From: Psychrosphaera saromensis | GTDB lineage: Bacteria > Pseudomonadota > Gammaproteobacteria > Enterobacterales > Alteromonadaceae | Assembly (NCBI RefSeq): GCF_002954545.1 | Contig: NZ_MSCH01000003.1 | Location: 496,001-560,000, forward strand | Direction of reading: 5' to 3' | DNA length: 64,000 bases | Part shown: one piece after another, positions 17,424-26,404 of the stretch | Position numbering within the stretch: position 1 is the first letter of the stretch | Layout: every line of letters starts with the position of its first letter | Notes under the pieces: model-generated | Told to the model about the DNA's origin: nothing | What the model saw: the letters and a program-made list of their open reading frames with translations, nothing else | The model's database searches: none | Position numbers and translations under genes: made by a program

Positions 17424-18410
17424 CTATTTCTGCTTAGCGCGCGCTTGCTCTTTAAGTTGTTTTTTCTCTTGCTGGCGTTTCAATAGCGCTTCTGTTGCGT
17501 CAGAACCAATATGTTCTTCACCACGTTCATGAGCTAAATCAATTTGCTTTTGACGCTCAGCAAAGCGTGCACGTTGCTCATCTGTGACTTTATCTACACA
17601 ATGTGGACAAGAAATACCTTTAACATAATGCTCTGATTGCATTTCTTCTTGTGTAATTGGCATACGACAAGCGTGACATTGGTCGTATTTGCCTTTTTCT
17701 AAGCTGTGATCAACCGCAACACGGTTATCAAATACAAAGCAGTCACCTTCCCACATGGTTTCTTCTTGTGGTACTTCTTCCAGGTACTTTAAGATACCGC
17801 CTTCAAGGTGATACACCTCGTCAAAGCCTTGCTCTTTCATATACGCCGTTGATTTTTCACAACGAATACCGCCGGTGCAGAACATGGCAACTTTTTTGTT
17901 TTTTGCCGGATCTAGGTTTTTAGCTACGTATTCTGGGAATTCTCTAAAGGTTTCTGTTTTTGGATTAACCGCACCTTGGAATGTACCAATTTGGATTTCA
18001 TAATCGTTACGAGTATCCACCAAAATCACATCTGGATCTGAGATAAGCGCATTCCAGTCTTTTGGTTTTACGTAAGTACCCACTACCTGTAAAGGATCAA
18101 TTCCTTCGACACCCATAGTCACGATTTCTTTTTTAAGTTTTACCTTAGTGCGGTAAAACGGCATGCTGTCGTCGAAACTTTCTTTGTGGGAAATACCGGC
18201 TAAACGTGGGTCTTGTTGTAACCAAGTTAATACTGCATCTATCCCTTCACGAGATCCTGCAACAGTACCGTTAATGCCTTCTTCGGCTAATAACAAGGTA
18301 CCTTTAACCTGATTGTCTTCCAATGTTTGTTGTAATGGTTGACGTAATTCTTGATAATTTTCTAAGCGCACAAACTTATACATTGCGCACACTACTACTT
18401 GTGATGACAT
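17424..18410 (-). CDS. trhO: tRNA uridine(34) hydroxylase TrhO (YceA, rhodanese-like)
   Basis: TrhO installs 5-hydroxyuridine at the wobble position of certain tRNAs. The 328-residue protein has an N-terminal acylphosphatase-like domain ([17 protein letters not shown]). A central rhodanese domain carries the catalytic cysteine in [13 protein letters not shown]-terminal zinc-like Cys region follows ([20 protein letters not shown]). The start is ATG 18410 with AGAGGAA 6 nt upstream; a longer frame lacks a binding site. It ends with a basic Lys/Gln-rich tail. It is convergent with the LRR kinase. Confidence 0.95.
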   Translation of the reverse strand: MSSQVVVCAMYKFVRLENYQELRQPLQQTLEDNQVKGTLLLAEEGINGTVAGSREGIDAVLTWLQQDPRLAGISHKESFDDSMPFYRTKVKLKKEIVTMGVEGIDPLQVVGTYVKPKDWNALISDPDVILVDTRNDYEIQIGTFQGAVNPKTETFREFPEYVAKNLDPAKNKKVAMFCTGGIRCEKSTAYMKEQGFDEVYHLEGGILKYLEEVPQEETMWEGDCFVFDNRVAVDHSLEKGKYDQCHACRMPITQEEMQSEHYVKGISCPHCVDKVTDEQRARFAERQKQIDLAHERGEEHIGSDATEALLKRQQEKKQLKEQARAKQK

Positions 18411-18711
18411 ATTGTCTTCCTCTTTGCCCCCTGAGTCGTAAACCCAGAGCATTGCGGATAAATTAAGTGCGGCATTATACGGTTTTTGTTTGATAAATAA
18501 ACGGGTAGATAATAAGAAACAACAAGTTATTGATCTCGCTCAATATAATAATACTTCAATTACTAATTGAGTGAGGTATTCGCCCCTCCCACTTTAAATC
18601 CTTTTATTTTTTAGTAAAAATCACTAGAGTGACTACAGCCATTAAAGCAAACATAAAAAAACATTAATCAATTACGCCAAGCGACCCAGCATTGCGTAAC
18701 AGGGAATGAAT
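18411..18711. other. divergent intergenic region with an imperfect hairpin
   Basis: 301 nt between trhO and the DsrE-family gene. A 10-bp stem CTCGCTCAAT / ATTGAGTGAG (18535-18544 and 18566-18575) encloses a 21-nt AT-rich loop. It has no following T run, so it is not a clear terminator. No other structure was seen. Confidence 0.45.
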
Positions 18712-19251
18712 ATGAAATTATTAATCATAGTGACCTTAGTGTTGCTACTTAGTAGTGTATTAAATAAAAGCATCGCAGCTGAGTTTACAGATGGCCCCAT
18801 TATTTTTGGCTATGGCAAACATACGCCAGTGCAACAAGATATAAAGCCTGAAAAAGGTGCTCAGCTAAAAGTGGTGTTCGATGTAGCTAAAGCAGGCAAA
18901 GATGGGGAAGTTAACCGAGGTTTTAACAGCGTCGCTCGATTTTTAAATATGCATGTCGCCAATGGCATACCAGCCGAAAACATTCATCTAGCCATTGTAG
19001 TTCACGGTAGCGCCAGTAACGAGATGTTAAATAATAAAATGTATTTAGCTAAATATGGCAAAGATAATCCGAACATTGAGCTCATTTCTACTTTATTGAA
19101 AAACAAGGTTGAGTTTATTCAATGTGGACAATCCGCGGCTTATCATAAAATTTCTAACCAGGACATGATTGAAGGTGTTGATATGGCATTATCCGCCATG
19201 ACAGCCCACACAATTTTAGCAGCCAAAGGTTATAGTCAAAATCCGTTTTAA
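18712..19251 (+). CDS. exported DsrE-family protein
   Basis: A 179-residue protein with an N-terminal signal peptide (hydrophobic to about residue 19, cleavage near SIAA). The mature part resembles DsrE/DsrF-like sulfur-relay folds: LKVVFDVAKAGK at the start of the domain, IHLAIVVHGSA in the core and the cysteine in FIQCGQSAAYHK. Periplasmic members are often annotated only as DsrE family and have no proven role. I chose ATG 18712 because AGGG lies 7 nt upstream; the ATG two codons earlier is too close to it. Its stop codon overlaps the edge of an attC-like site. Confidence 0.75.
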   Translation: MKLLIIVTLVLLLSSVLNKSIAAEFTDGPIIFGYGKHTPVQQDIKPEKGAQLKVVFDVAKAGKDGEVNRGFNSVARFLNMHVANGIPAENIHLAIVVHGSASNEMLNNKMYLAKYGKDNPNIELISTLLKNKVEFIQCGQSAAYHKISNQDMIEGVDMALSAMTAHTILAAKGYSQNPF

Positions 19252-19344
19252 CGGCAAGTTAAGGTGCCACAACGAAAGTGGCATTACCATTCGCACAGCG
19301 AAAGCGCTATGCGTTAGTGGTCCCCGTTAAATACCTTGTTATAA
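19246..19344 (-). other. attC-like integron recombination site (minus orientation)
   Basis: Read on the minus strand the 99-nt element begins TTATAACAAGG and ends CTTGCCGTTAAAA. Its arms are partly complementary, with inner hairpins GCCAC/GTGGC and CGCACAGCG/CGCTATGCG. It starts right at the stop codon of the small membrane gene. Its first heptamer TTATAAC is the exact reverse complement of GTTATAA at 19707-19701, where the cassette would begin. That is the geometry of a cassette and its own attC. The 3' box GTTAAAA deviates from GTTRRRY in the last base. Confidence 0.65.
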
Positions 19345-19706
19345 ATTATTGATAATAGTTTTTATTTTTGATTAAACACAGAATGAAAACGATAGAAACT
19401 AAAGTACCGAATGGAAATATTAAAAGGCATAAAACCGAGACAGCTATTGCAGCCTTTCTGGCTATTTCCTTCCGCATAAACAAACCAACACATATAGCAG
19501 GGACTAAGATAGAACCCAAAACGCCAACAGAAAGCCAAGTGCTAACATCCTCAGAATTAATAAGTTTCAGGATGAGAGCACCATAAATGAACTTTAATAT
19601 GAAAATAACTATATAAGCCGCGATCGAGTTAATGATCAATACTAAATCTTTTGAGTAGCTCATTTCATTATCAGACAATTAGTACACCTTTGTGTAATAT
19701 TTATAA
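19252..19706 (-). mobile_element. integron-type gene cassette (minus strand)
   Basis: A 455-nt unit bounded by GTTATAA on one side and an attC-like site on the other. It carries one promoterless-looking gene that starts 28 nt inside the cassette and ends next to the attC. The 9-nt match between cassette start (GTTATAAAT) and the complement of the attC start is hard to explain otherwise. No integrase is nearby. Confidence 0.6.
19346..19678 (-). CDS. small membrane protein carried in the cassette
   Basis: 110 residues with three hydrophobic segments: one around LVLIINSIAAYIVIFILKFIY, one around VGVLGSILVPAICVGLFM, and a C-terminal one around AIAVSVLCLLIFPFGTLVSIVF. A basic loop (MRKEIARKA) lies between the last two. 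No family was recognised. A TTG start is chosen because AAGGTG lies 6 nt upstream; an ATG five codons later has no binding site. Its stop is adjacent to an attC-like site, as for integron cassette genes, and many such genes encode small unknown membrane proteins. Confidence 0.6.
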   Translation of the reverse strand: MSDNEMSYSKDLVLIINSIAAYIVIFILKFIYGALILKLINSEDVSTWLSVGVLGSILVPAICVGLFMRKEIARKAAIAVSVLCLLIFPFGTLVSIVFILCLIKNKNYYQ

Positions 19707-19714
19707 CAATTCAT

Positions 19715-19865
19715 TTAATTAGCAAAAGTTGCATCATAGATTTCTTTAGGTAATGCTATTGCTGGTGCATTACTACATATTCGTTCAATTTCACTATCAC
19801 TAAGTTCTTCACCTTTTAGCTCTTTTGCTTTTTTTATAAATCAACTCAAAAATTTCATTGAACAT
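19715..19865 (-). pseudogene. small cassette-associated gene broken by a homopolymer frameshift
   Basis: The reading frame starts at ATG 19865 (AAGGAAA 7 nt upstream) as MFNEIFELIYKK, then meets a stop after 18 codons. Removing one A from the run of seven A restores a 49-residue frame that continues KELKGEELSDSEIERIC and ends ATFAN. The restored protein is small, acidic and of unknown function. This may be a true mutation, phase variation or a sequencing error. GTTAGGTG, a possible cassette boundary, lies about 16 nt before the start codon. Confidence 0.6.
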
Positions 19866-20277
19866 GCTAATTTCCTTATACACCTAACAGCTTAGTAGCG
19901 CGAATTCCTGTTTAAGGGCGTTATCCATAGGTGGTTTTATTCCGCTAATAAACTTTTTATAATTAGTTTTGTGGCAATAACTTAGCAGTTGATTTAACTA
20001 TAAACAATTGATTTTGGCAAAACCTGCCATAGCATTACAAATTCACTTACTTTCATTGATATCTGTATATGGACATAGTTAATTATCTGCTTTGGTTTTT
20101 TAATTAGAAGTAAGGAAGCCAAGCTTTATTTGATTATAACAGCGCCAACATTTAGAGGCTTTATAAACATTGCTCAATTCAAGGATGAAGGGATGTGTGG
20201 TTGAAAGCAGATGCAGGCTCTTAAAGTAAAAAGTAGCCTGCATTTTTATTTGCTGGATATTCAAAAAAGACGACTTA
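19866..20277. other. intergenic region with a cassette boundary-like motif
   Basis: 412 nt without a convincing gene. On the minus strand GTTAGGTG (19888-19881) matches the GTTRRRY core of attC sites and is preceded by TAACGCCCTTAAACAGG. A plus-directed terminator-like hairpin lies at 20211-20243. An overlapping minus-strand frame here has no family resemblance. Confidence 0.45.
20211..20243 (+). terminator. plus-directed terminator-like hairpin without an obvious gene
   Basis: ATGCAGGCT pairs with AGCCTGCAT around a 15-nt loop and is followed by TTTTATTT on the plus strand. Both neighbouring genes are on the minus strand or more than 900 nt upstream. Confidence 0.5.
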
Positions 20278-20844
20278 CTAAATAATCTCTTCATTTGCTG
20301 GTAATACAACAGGAGCGCCAAACGTTGGTGCATCATCAGTCTGATTAGCGCCTTTCTTTTTAGTTTTCACAGGCGTGCTTTTAATGCTTTTTTCTTCCTC
20401 GCCCACTTGGACTATTAAAGTCAAAGCTCGGCCGCTTTTCATGCCATTACTTTGAGTTTTTACAACTGCATATAAATAATAACGGCCAACTTCAGTTGCG
20501 CTTACTTCAAATGGAAATGTCGTTACGCCGTTTGATAACCTAGCATTTATTTCTGTAGTACCACTAACAATAGAAAGACCATCAGAAGCAGATACCTTTA
20601 TTTCCATATCACCAGAGCTGTATTTACTGTCAATAGCAAGGTCGATTAAGTATGGAACTCCAGCTTCCGCTAAACTTACTTTGCTATTAAGCAAAGAAAC
20701 GGCAGAACCTTGTTTTTGATACGTTGTCGTATTTTTTGTATAACTGTCGGCAGCAACTGCATCAGTGATATTTGACTCAGTTTGACAAGCTGATACACCC
20801 ACAGCAACTAAGCTGGTTAAACATAATATTGATAGAATTTTCAT
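20278..20844 (-). CDS. putative lipoprotein of unknown function
   Basis: 188 residues. The N-terminus is a lipoprotein signal (SLVAVGVSAC, lipidated Cys20). The middle looks all-beta and Ig-like: KVSASDGLSIVSGTTEINARL, then TTFPFEVSATEVGRYYLYAVV. The C-terminus is basic and low in complexity (TPVKTKKKGAN). No family was recognised. It starts 12 nt after the end of the larger lipoprotein gene, on the same strand, so the two probably form an operon and may act together at the cell surface. Confidence 0.7.
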   Translation of the reverse strand: MKILSILCLTSLVAVGVSACQTESNITDAVAADSYTKNTTTYQKQGSAVSLLNSKVSLAEAGVPYLIDLAIDSKYSSGDMEIKVSASDGLSIVSGTTEINARLSNGVTTFPFEVSATEVGRYYLYAVVKTQSNGMKSGRALTLIVQVGEEEKSIKSTPVKTKKKGANQTDDAPTFGAPVVLPANEEII

Positions 20845-20856
20845 AAATTACACCTT

Positions 20857-22545
20857 TTAAGAATTTGTTACTGTAACGTTAAAACACGCTGTACCGCTAA
20901 TAGTCGTATCATCACTATCAACATTGGAATAATCATATACTTCTAATATGTATTCATCTTCCTGTAGATTTACAGTGCTAGTTTCTTCGCCTTTATCTTC
21001 CCCGCCGCCAAAGCCTGCAGTTGAACCATTCACACTCTGGGCAACCTCACCATTTAAATACAGAACAAAATCTGGATCAGAGGCGGTTTCTAATATATAG
21101 CTGCCAGTAGCTAGAAAGTCAGCCGTAATAGTATAAGTCCCAGCGACTGATATATCTAAGCGTAAAAATTGACGAGTACCTAGGCCATTAAACTCTTGTG
21201 CTTCAATATGACTACACACTTCTACAGGAATAGAGTCAGCTGAAATGGATTTATAAACATCTAAGTTACTGTCTACTCCTGCATTGTGTCTTTCACCAGT
21301 TCCAAATTTATCGGTTATAATATCAATACCATAATTAGCATTTAATGTTTGTCCTGCAATCAAAGTGTCAATTGCAGTTTCGGCTGTGGGATTTAGAGTT
21401 TTAACTTCATCAATAAGAGAAAAAATACTGGTCATGCTTGCTTGGTTTACGTAGTCAGAACTTGTCATTGCTTGGTAAATACCTGCAAAGCCGAGTGCTA
21501 CCGTATCATTATCATCTTCACCCGCATCATAAATATCGTATAAAATTGATTGAACAGAATTTTCACTATACCAACCAGGGTTACTATTGAGATAGATAGT
21601 ATTATCATCCACATCTAACTCAAAACCTAAACCTTGTTGATCACCGCTGGTGTCACGGTAAATTGGGTCGTCGGTTACCATGCCAGAAAATGCATTACCA
21701 AAACCTTCGCCTAAAGCAACCCGCATATCAAGTATGTCACCATAGCCGTGTTCACCACCAACACTATCTGAGCGAGATAAATTATCTTCAAAATAGTGAC
21801 CTAATTCATGGATAATAACGTGGTCATCAAATTCATCCGTGTCTAAGTCCTCTTTACCCAAAATATACAATTGGTCTCCTGAGTAGAAACTCGTACCTAT
21901 CTCACCATCGGTAGGCTCTCCGGATGCAGTGCTATTATCTTTGCTCCAGAAAATATCCACATCATCCATATTGACGTTAGAGTCTACAGCGACAACTTTC
22001 ATTACTACATCATAAGCGGTATCTAAAATAGCAAATGGAGCTGAGGCTCTTGTATCTGAATATGAGCTGCCATCCCAACCAGTTGTTGCAGTCAAATTAC
22101 GTATCGAGTCAGCTGAAGTATCAGAGTCAGTTAATGATCCCTGTAAAACATATAAGCCACCGTCATTTGTATTATCCCTTATCTCAATATCCCATTTAGC
22201 AGTTGCTACACTTAAAGTCTGGGCTTTAACGCTTATTTGCACAGCAGAGTCTTGCTCTACCGTAACTGAGTAGAAACCGTCATCGGAAGTTGTACTTGTT
22301 GCCACCACGTCGCCAGATTCATCCAACGCCTCAATAACAACGCCACGAACCGGAAGTACTTTTATATTATCGTAATCTAAACCATAAGTTGAGGTTGAAA
22401 AAGGGACACGTTCATACTGAATGGTTCCTGTGATATTAATAGTTTCAGTAACATTAGTGCCTCCATCGTTGTTGGAACACGCAGCTAAAAAAAACGACGT
22501 GATAAATATGATTAGATATCTTTTGTTTGACAATGTTTTGCCCAT
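20857..22545 (-). CDS. lipoprotein with metalloprotease-like HEXXH motif
   Basis: 562 residues. A lipobox (LAAC, Cys23) is followed by a carboxypeptidase-regulatory-like beta domain (about 35-115; VVIEALDESGDVVATSTT, then DDGFYSVTV). A metallopeptidase-like domain follows, with H246-E-L-G-H250 (VIIHELGHYFED) and a possible third ligand E280 in ALGEGFGNAF. The last 100 residues form a beta domain like those in secreted proteases (YTITADF, EYILEVYDYSN). It is probably a surface-anchored zinc protease, though the exact family is unclear. It is cotranscribed with the smaller lipoprotein. Confidence 0.65.
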   Translation of the reverse strand: MGKTLSNKRYLIIFITSFFLAACSNNDGGTNVTETINITGTIQYERVPFSTSTYGLDYDNIKVLPVRGVVIEALDESGDVVATSTTSDDGFYSVTVEQDSAVQISVKAQTLSVATAKWDIEIRDNTNDGGLYVLQGSLTDSDTSADSIRNLTATTGWDGSSYSDTRASAPFAILDTAYDVVMKVVAVDSNVNMDDVDIFWSKDNSTASGEPTDGEIGTSFYSGDQLYILGKEDLDTDEFDDHVIIHELGHYFEDNLSRSDSVGGEHGYGDILDMRVALGEGFGNAFSGMVTDDPIYRDTSGDQQGLGFELDVDDNTIYLNSNPGWYSENSVQSILYDIYDAGEDDNDTVALGFAGIYQAMTSSDYVNQASMTSIFSLIDEVKTLNPTAETAIDTLIAGQTLNANYGIDIITDKFGTGERHNAGVDSNLDVYKSISADSIPVEVCSHIEAQEFNGLGTRQFLRLDISVAGTYTITADFLATGSYILETASDPDFVLYLNGEVAQSVNGSTAGFGGGEDKGEETSTVNLQEDEYILEVYDYSNVDSDDTTISGTACFNVTVTNS

Positions 22546-22780
22546 AAATAATTACTCATAAATGATTATTAAATTAGATAATATTAGCGGCGATTGATCT
22601 TCCACATCAGACATAGTTCATATTTAAATGAAACAAAATCAATAGAGATAAACTGGACTAAATAGAACCGAGGTTGGAATTTACAACGTTTTCTACAAAA
22701 ATAGTATTAATTCATGACCGAAGTAGTAAACCTTAAATGATATACAACACTTGCGGGACAAATAATTACCTATAATTGAA

Positions 22781-24343
22781 TCACAAAAAATTAAGCTCAA
22801 TCCCGATTCGGGCGAGTTTTTCTTGCTCTGCGGCTAAGTTAATTTCGATGATTGGGCGCACAGATAACCAGTTCTCTGGAAACTGTAGCGATATTTCATT
22901 ATCCGACACGCTTGTTGTAAATTCAGGTAGGAAGTCTTGTTGGCGCTTAATATTTAACAACACGCTTAAGCGCAATAAAATAATGCAATGTAAGACATCT
23001 TTAGCGCTAAACTGGCTAAATATTGGAACCTCTTCTAAGCGGATTCTTTTACGATGAAAGCGCGTGAGCATTGCCAAAAACTGTTGTTCTTCCGCATTAA
23101 AGCCCGGCAAGTCGGAGTTACTTAATATGTAATGGGAATGTTTATGTACTCCTGTTGAACTGACATGCAAACCAATCTCGTGTAATAACGCAGACCAACC
23201 TAATAATTGCTTTAAACCACTGCTTTTTAACTGCCAATCTTTTTTAACGTGTTTGAATAATTTAAATGCAGTATTAAGTACCAAGTTAGCTTGAATGGTG
23301 TCGATATCGTATCGGCTTGCTAAACTTTGTACCGAGCGCTCTTGCACGTTGGTATGTGTAAGCGAGTCTTCCATCTCATAAATAACCCCCTCACGTAATG
23401 CCGCTTGAGCAAATGACATTTTATCAATTTCAAATTGTTTAAAAATGGCAATAAGAATAGCTAACCCCGCAGGAATTAATTGTCTTCTGTCCTCGTTAAC
23501 ATCACCTAATTCTAATAGTTCCATATCTTCAGTGGCTATTAGCTTTTCCATTAATGTTTCCAGCTGAATTAATGACAAAGTTCCATCATTAGAGCCTTTA
23601 TTGGCATTTGAGTCCTTGTTACCAATTGCGTTTTTATTAACAATCGCCACTATACTTTCAATGGTACCAGAGGTCCCAATGCACTGTTGCCAGCCTTGTT
23701 TGATATATTTGTTTTCAATAAGAGCTAACTGCTGTTGAGCATACACAATGGCTTTATTAACCATTTTACGTTTAACCTTGCCTTGATTAAAAAACATCTG
23801 TTGAAAGCTGACGCAGCCAATGTCGATACTGCGTAATAAGATAGGTTCAAACTGCTGCCCTAGGGAAAATTCGGTTGAACCACCACCAATATCAACAACT
23901 AACGTTTTACCTTCTAAGGTTTCCGTATGCGCCACACCATTGTAAATAAGTCGTGCTTCTTCTTGTCCGGAAATAATCTCTATTGGGTAAGGTAATATTT
24001 TTTTTGCAGCTTTAATAAAAGCTAAGGCATTCTTGGCTTTTCTAAGAGTATACGTTGCCACAATACGCACAGTTTCGGGTTCAAACCCGTCTAGGCTATG
24101 CTGAATGATCTCTAACGCTTCCAGACCACGGTTAATTGCGTCTTGCGACAGGTGATGATCTTTGGATAAACCATCGGCCAAATGCACTTTAATTTTAGTT
24201 TTATGTAAAATTTGCACCGTATTAGAGATAACTCTAGCCACCACTAAATGAAAGCTATTGGAGCCGATATCCAGCACTGCTATTTTGGTTGAGTTTGCAC
24301 TTTCAATGCTATCTAACGTTTTGGTGATCAAGTTGGCTTGCAA
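22781..24343 (-). CDS. ppx: exopolyphosphatase / pppGpp phosphatase (Ppx/GppA family)
   Basis: A 520-residue member of the ASKHA-fold Ppx/GppA family, which removes phosphate from polyphosphate or pppGpp. Domain I begins AVLDIGSNSFHLVVARV and contains ATYTLRKAKNA and GQEEARLIYNG. The second phosphate loop is VVDIGGGSTEFSLG. The C-terminal half is HD-like (LLHEIGLHVSS). ppk1 lies about 5 kb away on the same strand, supporting a polyphosphate role over pppGpp. There is no ATG; the TTG at 24343 has GAGG about 11 nt upstream, so the exact start is uncertain. Confidence 0.88.
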   Translation of the reverse strand: MQANLITKTLDSIESANSTKIAVLDIGSNSFHLVVARVISNTVQILHKTKIKVHLADGLSKDHHLSQDAINRGLEALEIIQHSLDGFEPETVRIVATYTLRKAKNALAFIKAAKKILPYPIEIISGQEEARLIYNGVAHTETLEGKTLVVDIGGGSTEFSLGQQFEPILLRSIDIGCVSFQQMFFNQGKVKRKMVNKAIVYAQQQLALIENKYIKQGWQQCIGTSGTIESIVAIVNKNAIGNKDSNANKGSNDGTLSLIQLETLMEKLIATEDMELLELGDVNEDRRQLIPAGLAILIAIFKQFEIDKMSFAQAALREGVIYEMEDSLTHTNVQERSVQSLASRYDIDTIQANLVLNTAFKLFKHVKKDWQLKSSGLKQLLGWSALLHEIGLHVSSTGVHKHSHYILSNSDLPGFNAEEQQFLAMLTRFHRKRIRLEEVPIFSQFSAKDVLHCIILLRLSVLLNIKRQQDFLPEFTTSVSDNEISLQFPENWLSVRPIIEINLAAEQEKLARIGIELNFL

Positions 24344-24499
24344 GTTTGTATTAACCTCTAACGGTGCCTGAGTATGATTTAAGTCTAGCGTTGATTTTAA
24401 GGGTTACTTAATATTTATTGCGCTAACTTTATCACCGTCTAGCCTAAGCTGCCGCAAATTATTTTTAGTCTTGGAAAAAAGCTTCCGCCCTTTGCGCGT

Positions 24500-26212
24500 T
24501 TAAGCTCTTTGTTCCAAATAACGTTGCCTTTTTGCATCTTTAAATTTACTAATTTCAGTGATCATAAATCCGTCAATGCAATCGCAAAAATCTGGATCAA
24601 CATTGAATGCGGTGAATACAGTACCGCCTGGCTCACATAATTCTGAATACTGTTTATACAGAGTAGGCACAAGTGCATTATATTTCTTAAGTTCAGCTTT
24701 TAGCTGTTTGAACTCATTTTCATAATCGTCACCAGTAAAGTGAATACCGTCAGTTTCTGCCATTTCAAAAGGGCGACTTGCGGTAACCGACTGTGATTTA
24801 TCGCCAAAATAAGTTTGGTAAAACCGCACTAAACAGGCTTTAGCGTCTTGGCTTAAATCATTACTCATAGTGACAGAGCCAACTAGATATTTGATTTCGG
24901 GATGCTGTCTAAGGTAAGCACCAATGCCTTGCCATAAATAATCTAAACCGCGTTTACCCCAATATTCTGGCTGAATAAAGCTGCGGCCAAGTTCTAGTCC
25001 ATAGCGTTGAACATCGTAATTTAACTCAGTTAAGTCAAACAGTGTCTCGCTGTACAGTTTGTTTAGTCCAGTATTTTGTCTCATACGAGCAATAGGCACC
25101 ATACGATAAGCGCCAACTAATTCGTATTGTTCGTTGTCCCACACCACTATATGGTCGTAGTAATTGTCGAACTTATCTAAGTCTCTTTTGTGCCCGCTAC
25201 CTTCGCCAACCTTTCTAAAAGTAAACTCTCGTAAACGGCCAATCTCGCGCATAATTGCTGAGTCACTGTTGTGTTGATAACAGTAAATTCGTTTGCCATC
25301 GTTGGTTTGTCCTAGCAACTCACATTCTTTTAATTCTTTGGTCAGTATTTTTTTGTTTTCAGGATGAGCAACACTTTCCACCAGCGGTTTAAATTCAGTT
25401 TGATATTTTTTCTTGGCTAACGAATACACTTGTTTTTTAAATAATTGCCTAAGATTTTTTCTATCAATTTTCAGTTCGTTATAAGTTTTGTATTCAATGG
25501 CTGGGCCAATTCGAATACGAATATCTTGATTACGTTGTTTGAACATTTCATCAATTAACCACAGGGTCGAAAGCGGTTTAGCCAATAAAGATAGCGCATA
25601 AAAAAATAGTGAATTTTTACCGTCAATATGGATAGGAACAATCGGCGCTTTCGCTTGTTTAGCGAAGTTTAAGAAACCATTTTTCCATTTACCGTCTTTA
25701 ACGCCTTTTACGCCTAAACGAGATACTTCTCCTGCTGGGAATATTAATAAGGCACCGCCAGATGCAATATGTTGCTCAATGGCTTTCATATTAGATTTGG
25801 CAGTGTTACCCGCCATATTATTCACAGGCAATAATAACGGACGCAAAGGTTTAATTGACCAAAGCAGCTCATTGGCTACTATTTTTACGTCTGTACGAAT
25901 GTCGGTACATAGCTTTAATAAGGCAAGACCATCTAAGCTGCCAATTGGATGATTGGCGATGGCAACCACTGAACCTGTATATGGCAGGTTGGTTTTTTCT
26001 CTGTCGTTAATCAGGTAGTCAAACTCAAAGTAATCTAGTACTTTTTCAACAAAGTCGATCCCTTGTAAATCTGGGTAGTTTTTTGCAAAGTCTTTCATTT
26101 CTGATTCGTGAAACAAATACTTAAGTAAACGTACCGCAGACGATTTAATAAGAGGATTGCTTGAATCTATTTTAGGTAGCTGCTTTGCAACTATGCTTTC
26201 AACTGAAATCAC
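24500..26212 (-). CDS. olsF: bifunctional ornithine-lipid synthase OlsF
   Basis: 570 residues in two acyltransferase domains. The N-terminal part (about 60-260) is a PlsC/OlsA-like O-acyltransferase with the catalytic NHPIGSLDG and the LIFPAGEVSRLG motif. The C-terminal part (about 300-560) is an OlsB-like GNAT fold (REFTFRKVGEG, ELGRSFIQPEYWGKRGL, and VGSVTMSNDL). Such fusions make ornithine lipids by N- then O-acylation of ornithine, giving phosphorus-free membrane lipids. Annotation as a haemolysin-like protein is an alternative. The substrate amino acid is inferred from the family. Confidence 0.82.
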   Translation of the reverse strand: MISVESIVAKQLPKIDSSNPLIKSSAVRLLKYLFHESEMKDFAKNYPDLQGIDFVEKVLDYFEFDYLINDREKTNLPYTGSVVAIANHPIGSLDGLALLKLCTDIRTDVKIVANELLWSIKPLRPLLLPVNNMAGNTAKSNMKAIEQHIASGGALLIFPAGEVSRLGVKGVKDGKWKNGFLNFAKQAKAPIVPIHIDGKNSLFFYALSLLAKPLSTLWLIDEMFKQRNQDIRIRIGPAIEYKTYNELKIDRKNLRQLFKKQVYSLAKKKYQTEFKPLVESVAHPENKKILTKELKECELLGQTNDGKRIYCYQHNSDSAIMREIGRLREFTFRKVGEGSGHKRDLDKFDNYYDHIVVWDNEQYELVGAYRMVPIARMRQNTGLNKLYSETLFDLTELNYDVQRYGLELGRSFIQPEYWGKRGLDYLWQGIGAYLRQHPEIKYLVGSVTMSNDLSQDAKACLVRFYQTYFGDKSQSVTASRPFEMAETDGIHFTGDDYENEFKQLKAELKKYNALVPTLYKQYSELCEPGGTVFTAFNVDPDFCDCIDGFMITEISKFKDAKRQRYLEQRA

Positions 26213-26404
26213 AGATCACCATCAAGGCATATAAAAGTGATGTGAGCGTATTCGACTAAGGTGACAGGCATGTTACAAAATAATGTCTAAATCATGACAG
26301 GATAAAAAGCAGATTAGGTAGCTGACACTAATAAGACGAGAATAGACTAAAACACTCATCTCAATAAATCAGCTTTCTTCAGAGTTAATTCAATGCCATC
26401 CCAA

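Noticed and set aside
20100-20336. 78-codon minus-strand frame
   Set aside because: It overlaps the 3' end of the lipoprotein gene and the hairpin; no family resemblance.
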